Assembly (NCBI GenBank): GCA_036365515.1
Contig: CM070877.1
Location: 61,785,475 to 61,849,474, forward strand
DNA from: Torymus aiolomorphi
Taxonomy: Eukaryota > Arthropoda > Insecta > Hymenoptera > Torymidae
Length of the DNA stretch: 64,000 bases
Direction: 5' to 3'
The stretch's first letter is position 1. The number at the start of each line of letters is the position of its first letter. Positions 45,640 to 55,889 of the stretch are shown piece by piece. Below the pieces are notes generated by a model. It did not search any database and was not told the origin of the DNA. It saw nothing but the letters and a program-made list of their open reading frames with translations. Position numbers and translations under genes: made by a program.

Positions 45640-46135
45640 AAAGTTCATTTTTAAAATTAGAATCAGATAAAAAAAATTACGCCAAATCGAAGTTATCATT
45701 TGGGATAAGGCATCTATGATTCCTATAAAAGCTTTAGAAATTCTTGATAATACTTCAAAAGATGTATATATAACTTACCATTTGCAGGAAAACTAATAAT
45801 TTTAGGTGGAGATTTTCGAAAAATTCTACCAGTAATGAAAAATAGTTTTAGAAGTGCAATAGTTGAAAAAACTATAAAGTATTCTGAATTATGGTCTTAC
45901 TTTAAAATTTTTAAATTAAAAAAACGTACGATTAAAAGATAATAATTTTTTTAAATTCTTACTACAAATCCTTTTATAATACCTGACAATTTGAATACAA
46001 AAGATATTTGTCTTAAAGTTTATAAAGATATTAATGGAAATAATAACAATGATCGTATCATTTTGGCCTTTCATAATGAAATTATATTTTTGAATAAGAA
46101 GATTAATCTTTCTCCTCAAGTGTTTCCCGCTGGTA
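45640..46135 (+). pseudogene. Helitron/Pif1-type helicase remnant
   Basis: This is too broken to give a long ORF, but the helicase motifs read clearly by frame. VIIWDKASMIPIKALEILDN (about 45692) corresponds to the Walker B region (usually WDEAPM). FAGKLIILGGDFRKILPV (45781 onward) with SAIVEKTIKYSELWSYFKIF is the next conserved block. A later frame gives IILAFHNEI and LNKKINLSPQVFPAGIEF near 46060-46140. These are typical of the Pif1-like helicase encoded by Helitrons or their host counterpart. The N-terminal Walker A region and any Rep domain are not seen. Stops and frameshifts occur between all blocks. Confidence 0.65.
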
Positions 46136-46260
46136 TCGAGTTCTGAAATCGTTTTGGATACACTCGAGACGAATTGTTTAAGTACGTTCGTGATATTTAA
46201 GTTTATTTGGAAAAGGCGGACATCAAACGAACCAATGAATAAGCGAATATTATTTTTTAT

Positions 46261-46308
46261 TAGCCGACGTTTCGGGAGCGTTAGATATACTCCCCTCTTC
46301 AGGGCTAC
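46261..46308 (-). ncRNA. Hammerhead-like ribozyme motif, PLE-D left tail
   Basis: Minus strand: TAGCC, CTGAAGA, G, helix II GGGAG/CTCCC, GAAAC-GTC, GGCTA. Helix I is a perfect five-pair stem (TAGCC/GGCTA). All core residues are present except that U7 is A, which the consensus tolerates. Confidence 0.8.
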
Positions 46309-47386
46309 AAGATATGTAAAAATGGTAAATGTACAACGTCATGATATTTTTTTAAATAAGAAAAACAAGTCGGAGAATTCCATAAAATTTTTTACCATAA
46401 ACAATTATTCAGTCATTATTAAAACATTCGGTCCTGCCGCACATACATCCACGAGAACTACACCAAACTTTGAGGAAAACGTTAAGAAAATTCAAAATTT
46501 AAAAAATAATATTGTATTGAATTAAGAATAAAATAGATATCAAACTGTAACTTACTACCAACTTATGCGTAATTCTCTCATGATTACTATCGGATAAGGC
46601 GAGTGCCATCTCCGATAAATAAATAAATTTGACATATCTTATAGAGCTTGTTGAGGTGTAGTTGGCATATAGTGTCCCAATGCCTAGTAGATATCGTTAA
46701 AGTACGTTCGTGATATTTAAGTTTATTTGGAAAAGGCGGACATCAAACGAACCAATGAATAAGCGAATATTCGCCTTTCCATACTCCTTTTCCCCATTCT
46801 ATACGTCCATGAGCCTGCCGAATGATTGGGAGCGCACGTGAACGTGGAAGTGGCACACACGAGCACGTTTACTTAGCGAGGACTCTCTCGCTGTATAGGC
46901 TTAGCTCTGCCCACTTCCTCGTTTCGTGCTCTCCTATATCACTCGAACAGCTCCGTGTGCCGTTTCTCCCACTTCCAGCTCTTGCCTCCCTACCCTTGAT
47001 CCCCAACAGTTTTTCCAAAATCGCCTATTGTTCCCCCGTTTAACAAGTTACATATGCCTCTCATTCTTAGTTTATTTATCGGAGATGGCACTCGCCTTAT
47101 CCGATAGTAATCATGAGAGAATTACGCATAAGTTGGTAGTAAGTTACAGTTTGATATCTATTTTATTCTTAATTCAATACAATATTATTTTTTAAATTTT
47201 GAATTTTCTTAACGTTTTCCTCAAAGTTTGGTGTAGTTCTCGTGGATGTATGTGCGGCAGGACCGAATGTTTTAATAATGACTGAATAATTGTTTATGGT
47301 AAAAAATTTTATGGAATTCTCCGACTTGTTTTTCTTATTTAAAAAAATATCATGACGTTGTACATTTACCATTTTTACATATCTTG

Positions 47387-47433
47387 TAGCCCTGAAGAGG
47401 GGAGTATATCTAACGCTCCCGAAACGTCGGCTA
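47387..47433 (+). ncRNA. Hammerhead-like ribozyme motif, PLE-D right tail
   Basis: Same as 46261-46308 on the opposite strand: TAGCC/GGCTA helix I, CTGAAGA, GGGAG/CTCCC helix II, GAAAC-GTC. The predicted cleavage site is after the C of GTC. Confidence 0.8.
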
Positions 47434-48180
47434 ATAAAAAATAATATTCGCTTATTCATTGGTTCGTTTGATGTCCGCCTTTTCCAAATAAACGAATTGT
47501 TTAAATTCATTAGGTTTCGACATTTTACTCTACAGACGCTACGTTGACGATTACTTTTTAAAAATTAACGAAAATAAAGTTGACCACACCTTACATATTT
47601 TTAACATTTACAATAATAATTTGAAATTCACAGCTGGAACTCACAACTGCATAAATTTCTTGGATATAAAAATTATAAGAAAAGACAATTGCATTGATAC
47701 AACAAATTGGTACAGATGGGATACTGCATCTGGCCGTTTCATAAATTTTCCTCACAGCGTGCGGAAAGTTCGTTTTTCCATAACTTGTGTGGAAAAATAG
47801 GGTACACTACGCGTGCGTAAAACATCCAATCGTGCACGCGCGTTGGCAAACTCAGTACGTGCGGCTATCGCCTCCTTTCCGCACTTGTAGCACAATTTAC
47901 TATTTCTTTCATACCACCCTACTGTGGATTAATAGCCATTATCTATAACTTAGTTAACAAATATCTGAATATTTCCTACGAATAATTCTACTCTGGCAAT
48001 TTGAAAATAGTTAAATCATTCTTATTTTGTAATAATTATTCATCCAACTTCATTGATAAATATATAATTTTACACAATCACAGTATTATTCTCATCAACA
48101 AAACTATTAACACGTTTAGTAAATTTATCAGACTCGGTAAAGATTCTCTCGATATTTTCGATACCAGCAATATTCTACCA

Positions 48181-48944
48181 CCTCTCCTTTTTAGAAATGC
48201 TTTCAGAAATGCTTCGCTCCAGTGACAAACTACACCCGTGTAGGAATCAGTCGCTGTGCATACTTGTATTGAAATGTTCTATTTCGACTATCTGTGCCTT
48301 AAGTTCGATTTCGCATACACTTGAATAAAAAAGCATACGTTAAATCAAGTTTTGTACACTTCATGTCAAAAAGTACTGTTCGATACACGATGACGGTTAT
48401 TTGTTGTACGACTCGATTTTAAAATCAATATAATATTGATTAACATATTCATTTATTAAAAAATTTAGCGCTAAAATAACGAGTGCAACAATCACACGAG
48501 TAGAGCAATTATGATCGTAGTGTACGCGAAGCAAACTGATCTGAACATGCGCGTACTTCGCGCACCTATCACGAAAACGGTCCGAGGCTTAATTCCTCGC
48601 CAAATCATACCATTTTTTATCTAGTCCTCTTTATTTATTTATTTGCGAGTTCTCAATCATAACAGTCCGTTTTGGTAAATAAATAAAATTTTTAGTTTCT
48701 TATGTTCACTACAAAAGAGATTACCCTTACTGCAGCAAATCTCTTAATACTGAACTTTAATACTTAAAGAGGATTATTGCAAATGTTCAGTTACAGATTT
48801 TAAAAATGTTATATATACATAATATGGTACTGAAATTTGTATATTATACACATAATAAGTATATAAATATATAAATAAATGTATAAATATTCATCTGTTT
48901 TAGTTATTTGAAGAAAAGAATAATGATTGTATCATACTTATTTT
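48181..48944. other. Unassigned sequence 5' of candidate exon
   Basis: 48180-48620 has short CpG-containing blocks (GTGTACGCGAAGC, GCGCGTACTTCGCGCAC) like those at 63550-64000. 48640-48944 is AT-rich and ends in a plausible 3' splice site (ATACTTATTTTAG). Confidence 0.35.
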
Positions 48945-49180
48945 AGTGTTACAGGTGCTTTGCTGTTTAGCTTTGGTTCTGTTTTGATGTGGTCTGTTAT
49001 AAGATCTATTATTCCAGCAAATCAAACTCTTTTCACTATTACAGGAATCGCTACAAGCTTAACTTTAATCTTCACTGGTCAGAAGTATTTTATTCATGTT
49101 GATAAGTTATTAGAAGATCAAAAAGATTAATTATATTCTTATTTTTAGTATAACAAATAAATGAAAGTTTGTGTACAGAT
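48945..49180 (+). CDS. Candidate 3' terminal exon of a host gene (two membrane segments)
   Basis: A splice-acceptor-like ACTTATTTTAG is followed by an open frame reading VTGALLFSFGSVLMWSVIRS, then IIPANQTLFTITGIATSLTL and IFTGQKYFIHVDKLLEDQKD, stop at 49130. Two hydrophobic stretches of about 18-20 residues are separated by a polar PANQT loop and followed by a charged C-tail, as in a small membrane protein. An AATAAA signal follows about 25 bases after the stop. No transposon homology is apparent, and codon use is unremarkable. The ATG at 48927 in the same frame lies within the presumed intron. I do not recognise the family; a faint likeness to DRAM/Frag1-type membrane proteins is not enough to name it. 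The rest of the gene would lie outside the window or beyond a very long intron. Confidence 0.4.
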
Positions 49181-49405
49181 TTTGTTTAATAAACTAGGAA
49201 AAATAAAGTGTCACAACCATGGTATTCTTCCCATACTCTAACAGCTATTTTTGTTCATAAAGAAAAGGAGGAGAGGCGAAAAAGTGCAATTCAACTCCTA
49301 ATGGTTTGTAAATTACAGTTACAGTCCTTTATCAAAGGAATCATTTTTCTCGAAGGTATTTTAATAAGTTCTCAGATGAACTAGATTTGAATACGTAGTT
49401 TATTT

Positions 49406-49451
49406 AAGCCGACGTTTCGGAAGTTTTGTGACTCCCCTCTTTAGAGCTACA
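49406..49451 (-). ncRNA. Hammerhead-like motif with core mutation, PLE-F left tail
   Basis: Minus strand: GTAGCT, CTAAAGA, helix II GGGAGT/ACTTCC, GAAAC-GTC, GGCT. The A at G5 probably inactivates it. Helix I is conserved with a G-U pair. Confidence 0.6.
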
Positions 49452-49939
49452 ATATATTACAAAAAGAGATGTTAGTTGATGATTTTTTAAAACATATGGC
49501 CACTTGAAGAAGTACAATATATAATAACTACCATTAAACATACGGTATCACCACATGGTTCCTTTTAATTTTATTGTCAAACATTTTTATGCGACACGGG
49601 ACAGACCGAAGTGCTAATGAAAAGATTATAATTAATCAATGTTGGTATGAAGACTTGAGAAAATATGTTAAATGGTAATAAGAGCGAGAACTTACGTAAG
49701 TCCACCTGTACCACACACATTGCTGCGTTAGGGCTGTGCTTATACACGATAAGTGAAACAGCGCACCCGTCGAATAGCACTGGAGAGATATGTATGAAAG
49801 AAGTGGGAGAAACGTGTGTCGCGCCGACACGAATTGCAACACACTACTTGCTGTGCAATAGCTACCCCTTAAATAATAAACAAATACATCAAAAAGAGAC
49901 TCGGAGTCATAAAAAATAACAATTTACATAATGGTAATA

Positions 49940-50450
49940 AGAACCGCGCCATATACCTTAAACCAAAAATCATACTTCCACACATAAAACACCTAACTTC
50001 CAAAATTAATCTCATTCTTCACACACACAACATAATCCCAATAAACCGAACTATAAATAAATTTAATAGCATGGTTACACTAGGGAAAAACTACCTCAAT
50101 AAGCTCGACACGAACGGCATTCTTACAAAATCGACTGCCGAGATTGTATTTCTACATGCATAAGCATAAGCAAAAGGAAACTAAAATTGCTCGCACAACT
50201 CTGCACCACTCGCGGCACATGTGAAGGAGACAGCACATAGTGTTGACTTCGATAGAATTCAAATCCTTGACAAAGAAAAGAATTTCTTCAAACGATCTTT
50301 TTCGGAAATGTTTAACATGTACTACCACGACAGTACTCTTAACTGCAACGAAGATAACAATTTTCTACAAAATTCCTCCAAAAAAACTCTTGATCTCATA
50401 AAAAAAATATTGCATTGCGGCAATAAAACTTGCGCATTTATATTTTACCC
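49940..50450 (+). pseudogene. PLE-F C-terminal remnant (linker and GIY-YIG debris)
   Basis: Fragments read YLKPKIILPHIKHLTSKINL, NRTINKF, MVTLGKNYLNKLDTNGI, then YKIDCRDC (the first half of the nuclease signature). A decayed stretch follows where TYIGETKR would be. The frame at 50221-50475 gives the C-terminus VDFDRIQILDKEKNFFKRSF, SEMFNMYYHDSTLNCNED and NNFLQNSSKKTLD. PLE-A, -B and -C have the same order (QILxxExxxxKRxISEMLHI ... ED). RT is absent. The catalytic arginine/EH segment is not recognisable, so the nuclease is dead. Confidence 0.75.
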
Positions 50451-51043
50451 TGTTGCTACCACCTTTTATCCCTAATACAGTGCTTTGCGGTGGCATGGCA
50501 GGATTAGGATGGTATGCTAATGAAGAGGTGGTTCGCGCGTCGTACTAATCTAGGAACGTGCGGTCCACCTCTTCCATTAACTGGATACATGCTCTCCTGG
50601 TGTGTCGGTGTCGGCCCGACACAGGTTTCTCCCACTTCTTTCCTTTCCGCCTCCCCTTCCTTTGATTCTTACGTTTCCACGAACTTTCCTAAAACCTTAT
50701 ATATCTCTCCAGTACTATTTCACGGGTGCGCTGTTACACTTATCGTGTATAAGCACAGCCCTAATATAGCAATGTGTGTGGTAGAGGTGGACTTACGTAG
50801 GTTTTCGCTCTTTATCATTTAACATATTTTCTTAAATCTTCATACCAACATTGATTAATAATAATCTTTTCATTAGCATTTCGGTCAATCCCGTGTCCCG
50901 TAAAAATGTCTGACAATAAAATTAAAACTCGATGAACCATGTGGTGATGTCATATTTTTAATGATAATTATTATATATTAAACATCTTCAAGCGTCTATA
51001 TGTCTTGAACATCATCAACTAATATCTCTTTTTGTAATATATT

Positions 51044-51089
51044 GTAGCCCTAAAGAGGGGAGTTACAAACACTCCCGAAACGTCGGCTC
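51044..51089 (+). ncRNA. Hammerhead-like motif with core mutation, PLE-F right tail
   Basis: GTAGCC, CTAAAGA, helix II GGGAGT/ACTCCC (perfect), GAAAC-GTC, GGCT. The same G5A change as the left tail suggests it was already present in the source copy. Confidence 0.6.
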
Positions 51090-51123
51090 GAATAAACTAC
51101 GTATTCAATCCAGTTCATCTGAG

Positions 51124-52100
51124 GTCCAATTTTATTATCCTAAACTAAAACTTACTACGAACAATTTATTACATATCGTATTTAAATAAAGGCTGACAAT
51201 ACCGTTATTAGAAAACTTATTTTAAGCAACTCAATACTTTAAAAATTTGTAGGTAAAAATGGTAGTCTTTAAATAATATTTCTATACAGAAAGATTAGTT
51301 TTAGTCTCTGAGCATTTTGAAATACTCACACTTAAGAAATTTTTAAGAATAGAAATTTTTCATTTTACCTATCCATACTAAGCTTTTCCGCGGTTTCAGA
51401 ATTCTAGTTTATGCAATGCAAACAAATACATTTACTATAATACGTAATAATACCTTTACTATAATACTTGTTACTATAACTAGGGTTGTCTTTGCGTATA
51501 AGATAATCCTTTTTAGAATACAAGCAAAACTGTTAATTAGTATATAATTAATGTTTCAATATAATAAAGCATTCTTGCTAGTCTTGTAATTGGTCACATG
51601 TGAGAATATAAAGGAAGCTTGCTTATTTCGTAGTTGGCTACATTAGAGGAGGAGAGTGAACCTATTTAAGTTGATGGTCAACGACCAACAATCAACTGCC
51701 GACAGTTAAATTTTAATATAACGAAGAATGTAAGGGATGTTATCTGTTGATGGTATAAATTTGTCTTCATCGAGATACTTGAATTAACCCATTAATGTCC
51801 AGGCAAAATCTGGGAGGACTAGGCGGAAAATAACTGTTGGAAATAAGATAAAACCATAAAGTATACAAAAACATGAAAAAAAAATTATTTTTTTCTAATT
51901 GTTAAAACAAATAATCAAAAATTTAATTGAGAATGGTAATCGATTCTACGGTAAAAATTATGTAATACTCCCTAGTTTGTTTGTCTAAAAGTCTTATATA
52001 TCCTATTTCCAATACTTATTTTTAGACTAGTTCTCCCAGATTCTGCTTGTGCATGATCGGGGATTTGTGTTTTTCGGATATCTTGTTTTTTGTTTTTGTT
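51124..52100. other. Unassigned AT-rich sequence
   Basis: No gene, tandem repeat or inverted repeat of note was found. Confidence 0.35.
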
Positions 52101-53640
52101 TATAACCATTTTTCAATGCAAATATGAGATTTTTAGACAAACAAACTGTGGATTCTTACGAAGGCCGCAACTGTGATGGGATCTCTCTCACTTACTTTAT
52201 AGACCTTCTCCCAAGACTTGTATACTCTTTTTCACTGATCTGTACAATCTCTCTATCACTACTTGTACTTACCCAACTATCTGGAAACGTTCCACTCAGT
52301 AAAGTTTTCTCGCCTACCTCAGCATCAGATACAAGACCTGTTGCTAATTTACCACATTTTGCTAAAGTCTTTGATACTCTAATAACTCAGCAAATAACAA
52401 ATTATCTTGAAGTGAATTCACAACATTACCTTATCAGTCTGGATTCAGAAGCACTTTCAGCGCTCAAACAGCTATTAAAAATTACCAAAGATATTCGTTG
52501 TGGTATCGATAAGGTCTTGGTGACTTTTCTTTTGCTCTTCGACTTCAAAAGAGCTCTTAATTCACTTGACTATGAACTGGTTCTTCGTACGTTAAAAGAT
52601 TTGAATTTCTCAAATGAAGCCATTTCGTGGATTCATTCTTATCTTATAGGACGCTCCCAAGCTGTTGTTGATCTTAATATCTCGACGTCATATTTTCTTC
52701 CAAACGCCTCAGGAGTTTCCCAGGGGTCCAGCCCTGGGCCCATCTTTTTCTTGATGTTCATTAATCCTATTCTGTCAGTCTTGAATCATTTCTCCGGAAG
52801 ATGTATGTTATTTGCGGATGACCTATAAATTTATCTGCAATGTCGCCTTGATCCGATAGAATCAACTATCACAAAGTTAAATGAAGATACTAAGACGGTA
52901 ACTGACTGCGCGAAAAATAATGGCTTTTAGAGTAAAAAAGAAGGCTCTCTTGATAGCGTCAGCCCAACAGTTTATATGTATCGATCGCGATTGTATTCCG
53001 CCTATATTTTTCGATGGTATTATTGTCTCATTAGTGGACAGCGCACGGAACTTAGGGGTCATATTTTCTGATAAACTTTCTTAGAGTCAGCATATCTCCA
53101 AGATCTACTCTAAACTGCACTTTACGCTATAACGTCTTCGTTACAAGGGCTACTGTCTCTCTAGTGGGTTGAAGAAACATCTAGTTAATGTTCTGATACT
53201 CCCCCACTTCGATTACGCCTATCCTTTTTTCCAGGACTTTCCGGAGTACCGTGCTCCTAAATTGCAACCTAATATTTCATCCAAAAAAAGATGTTAAATT
53301 GGAACTATATTACAAGCAGCTTTAGTGGCTTGATTTATATCAATGACGTAATTATTATCTAGATGTTGTGTTCTACAAAATATTTACGCAAAACAGACCT
53401 GAATATCTTACTGAACTCTTTCTTAAAGTTATGATGTAAGACGTTTTACTAGAATTAATTCGTCTGCTTTCCAAATACCGTTGGCCACTACAAAAGCATA
53501 TGAGCGTACATTTTCGATTATAGGGATGCATTTATGGGACTCAGTTCTAGTAGAAATTAGGTTAAGCAAAACTTTTTGTATATTTAAGAATATATTGTTA
53601 CAATTTGTCAACACTTCCGCAAAAATATGTTAATTAGTAT
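52100..53640 (+). pseudogene. LINE reverse transcriptase fragment
   Basis: The 234-codon ORF (52124-52828) is an RT domain: SDTRPVANLPHFAKVFDTLI, then a decayed template-contact region, LLFDFKRALNSLD (motif A; the usual catalytic DFSKAFD is altered), SYLIGRSQAVVDL, GVSQGSSPGPIFF (motif B) and MLFADDL (motif C), immediately followed by a stop. Beyond it, other frames give IYLQC, then NRPEYLTELFLK near 53395 and a C-terminal arginine-rich region ending about 53630. No endonuclease or ORF1 precedes it here. It is related in style to the fragment at 40800-41711 but not identical. Confidence 0.8.
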
Positions 53641-54160
53641 TAAACCCCTTAATTGAACTTTGCGTCTCATTTTATTTTATTGCACTATGCATGCGTTACG
53701 TTCATTGCGTTTTACTGTATTGTTTGATAAACTAGATAAAAATAAATAGCTACTGTCATGTCGATATGGCTTACGATATATGTAAGTTATGCGATTATTT
53801 TGTATTTTATTGTAATATGTATTTTCTTTGAACTGTATTTTCTATCCACGACACGGACAAGATGTCCACGGTGGTAATAAATTGGTTATAAAACAATCTA
53901 TCTCTCTTACTCTCTATCTGGTCGAGTAAGTATCAACATCGTCTGCTTTTGCTCTTACTTTATTTGAGACTTACTTAAAAACTATAGCACTCCTCGAAGT
54001 ACTTTTTTGGCAGGAAAATAGCTCCACGGTCTCTCAAGCTCTCTGCCTAAAGATCCATGTTTTACATGGTATTCTATGAGCCATAAGTTAGTTTTCCGTA
54101 GACAACGCTTACCCTAATCTCCAAGATCAGCAAACTAAGTAACATCAGCATCATCGGTGA
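53641..54160. other. LINE 3' flank and unassigned sequence
   Basis: The stretch to about 53880 probably belongs to the preceding LINE 3' UTR (it ends GTGGTAATAAATTGG). 53880-54160 shows nothing recognisable. Confidence 0.35.
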
Positions 54161-54434
54161 GTGCAAGCTCAGAGGGTCCAACGTTCCCACCCATCATCAC
54201 CAACCAACCATCACTCCATCACTGCACCACACTGCATTAGCCAGCACAACACCTACTACGGCAAAAACGTCAAACACCATCAAGCCAAAGAGCGCGCAGG
54301 TGAGCACGCGTGTGTCGTTCTTGCAACGACGCACGTCAAACACACCGTCTATTTCCGCCCCCCCCCCCCCGCCGCGTGCCTCTGGGCTCGTCGATACCAG
54401 ATCTTAATAAGTTCTTCTCGCGTAACAGCAGCAT

Positions 54435-55765
54435 GTGCGCGTCTCGCTCGCTGCATGCTGCCGGCGATGTGTCTGCGAGGCGTGCAGCCGGAGTGCAGGT
54501 GCCGAGCAGGTCAGCTACCCGCAGGCGCTCGAACCAGTGCCAAGGGACAGTGCCGGGCGGATTACTATCACTCAGACGCAGGCATTATATGAAAAGACAG
54601 CCAATGAAGAGAATGAGGATATTTCATCTTCAACGACGAGCGTCCCCATTGCGCAAACTCCCGTCAGTATTCAGGCACTACCTCTGCTGTTGGGGGATGT
54701 AAACCTGGATGGTATGAAGAATTTTCTGGTCCATATGAGCACACTGGAGCTCTTTTTTCAGAGGTTGGACATGCTCGAGAAGCAGTTAGATGAGCTGAAG
54801 TCCCTGGAGAATCGGAGCCTTGTGTCGCACAGTGCCGCCCTGGCATTCGATGATGCGGATTTACACAACAACGCGGAGCTGCCGACGCGGATGTTCGTTC
54901 TCGAGGAGTCAGTAAGCAAGCGAAATTGCTTATTTGAAACCTTAAATCCAAATTGTCAGCTGCTTCTCGAAGAGAATACTACATTAAAAGGTAAATTAGA
55001 CAATGCGCTAAGGAGCTACGAAATTCTCCAGTGGGTTTGCAAGGAATATGCGAATTTAGATAGGCTAGAGAGGAATAATGACAAAGCATGTGAGGCTAGT
55101 GGCTTCACCCACATTGCCAGCAATAACATAAAAGAATTAAGCCCATCTTCTCGGTCGGGCCCTGGAGACTGTATTGCGAGTTCCGGTACTGGTGGTTCTG
55201 AGTCCAGCGAGGTAATTGGGGTATTAAGTGAAGTAACTGAAGGGATGACCAACGAAAATGACCAACCGCCTTCGCGGTTCTGAGCACCATCCTTCCCTCG
55301 CTTGGCAAGGGTAATGTCCTTAGAACATCCGTGACCCGTCTGAGACAAACAGAAGTGAGAACGAGAGGAACGTGGTGTATGATCGGGTGCATTACCCCCC
55401 TGTACAGTTAGGCTCAGCAGTTTGGGCCTGGTCTGCGAGGTTATGCAAGCCAAGCGCTCGCTCGCCAACAACCATTTCTCTACAAATGACATTGATCCCG
55501 AACTGTTTGGCCCGGTTTCGGTTGCTTGCGTGCCAACCAAAGAGTATTCATTAATGAAATGTTGTCCCACGAAGAATTCCAGTCATTTAAGAGCTTAAGG
55601 TCCATAGCTCAAGGTCTGGGCTTTAAATACGTTTGGCATGCGGTCAGCAGATTTCTGGTTAGGCATAAAGGTGGAGAGCGAGCGCATGTCTTTGCTACTG
55701 CTGCCGACTTGCAAGCCATTCATGTCGGTGTGCCACTCTGCTTCCAAACAACATCCGCCTTATAG
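54435..55765 (+). pseudogene. LINE ORF1-like protein, coiled-coil plus FP-like C-terminal block
   Basis: 54435-55283 encodes 282 residues. After an arginine/cysteine-rich start of doubtful authenticity comes a heptad-rich region (LELFFQRLDMLEKQLDELKS, LEENTTLKGKLDNALRSYEI), suggesting a coiled coil, then a serine-rich tail. The frame ends at 55283. A later frame (55526-55765) reads FINEMLSHEEFQSFKSLRSI, then AQGLGFKYVWHAVSRFLVRH and AHVFATAADL. That block looks like the C-terminal domain of insect LINE ORF1 proteins related to baculovirus-FP-type folds (a 'neighbour peptide ... FKYVW ... FLVR' pattern). The role is probably binding of element RNA. Assignment rests on arrangement just upstream of the endonuclease. 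Confidence 0.55.
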
Positions 55766-55889
55766 AAATTCATTTAACAAAAAAGATAGCAATAACATCG
55801 CTAAAAATAGGCTGGAAGCAGTACAGGCTATCGAGTCGGTACTGACTACGTGACTAGGCTCGCCTGTTATTACAGGGACGAGAGATGGG

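Larger units (their letters stand above)
46182..47491. mobile_element. PLE-D insertion: two inverted tails, no ORF
   Basis: The 13-bp direct repeat ACGAATTGTTTAA at 46169-46181 and 47492-47504 flanks the insertion. Minus-oriented (46182 to about 46620) and plus-oriented (about 47060-47491) copies of one Penelope-like tail face outward. Each has a hammerhead-like motif and shared blocks such as GTCCTGCCGCACATACATCC. The centre (46620-47060) has a direct copy of the terminal 70 bp (about 46697-46770) and a GC-richer segment without coding. No RT or nuclease remains, so this is a short non-autonomous insertion. Confidence 0.85.
46140..48180 (+). pseudogene. PLE-E reverse transcriptase fragment, split by PLE-D
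   Basis: The left piece (about 46140-46168) encodes SEIVLDTLETNCL. The right piece (47492 onward) continues NSLGFDILLYRRYVDDYFLK, with the catalytic YVDD, then HIFNIYNNNLKFT, INFLDIKIIRKDN and TASGRFINF. A GC-rich segment of about 130 bp with GTGCGGAAAG/CTTTCCGCAC ends (about 47757-47886) interrupts it. The linker follows (IIYNLVNKYLNI, 48001-48175 with FIDKYIILHN and FIRLGKDSLDIFD). The GIY-YIG domain is missing. The homologous stretch in PLE-A reads MDNLETDCLHELKDKHN before YRYVDDT, which confirms the join. Confidence 0.8.
49371..51123. mobile_element. Penelope-like element PLE-F
   Basis: Inverted tails face outward. The left tail (49371-49830, minus) and right tail (about 50640-51123, plus) share CTCAGATGAACTAG, ATTTTATTGTCA, GACACGGGAC, TAAGTCCACCT and TTCTCCCACTTC blocks. 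Between them is a 5'-truncated plus-strand coding remnant. Both tails carry hammerhead-like motifs. I could not identify a target duplication. Confidence 0.8.

Noticed and set aside
49371..51123. Target-site duplication for PLE-F
   Set aside because: TTTTAATAAG on the left and ATTTTATTATCC on the right are only loosely similar and AT-rich, so this is not convincing.
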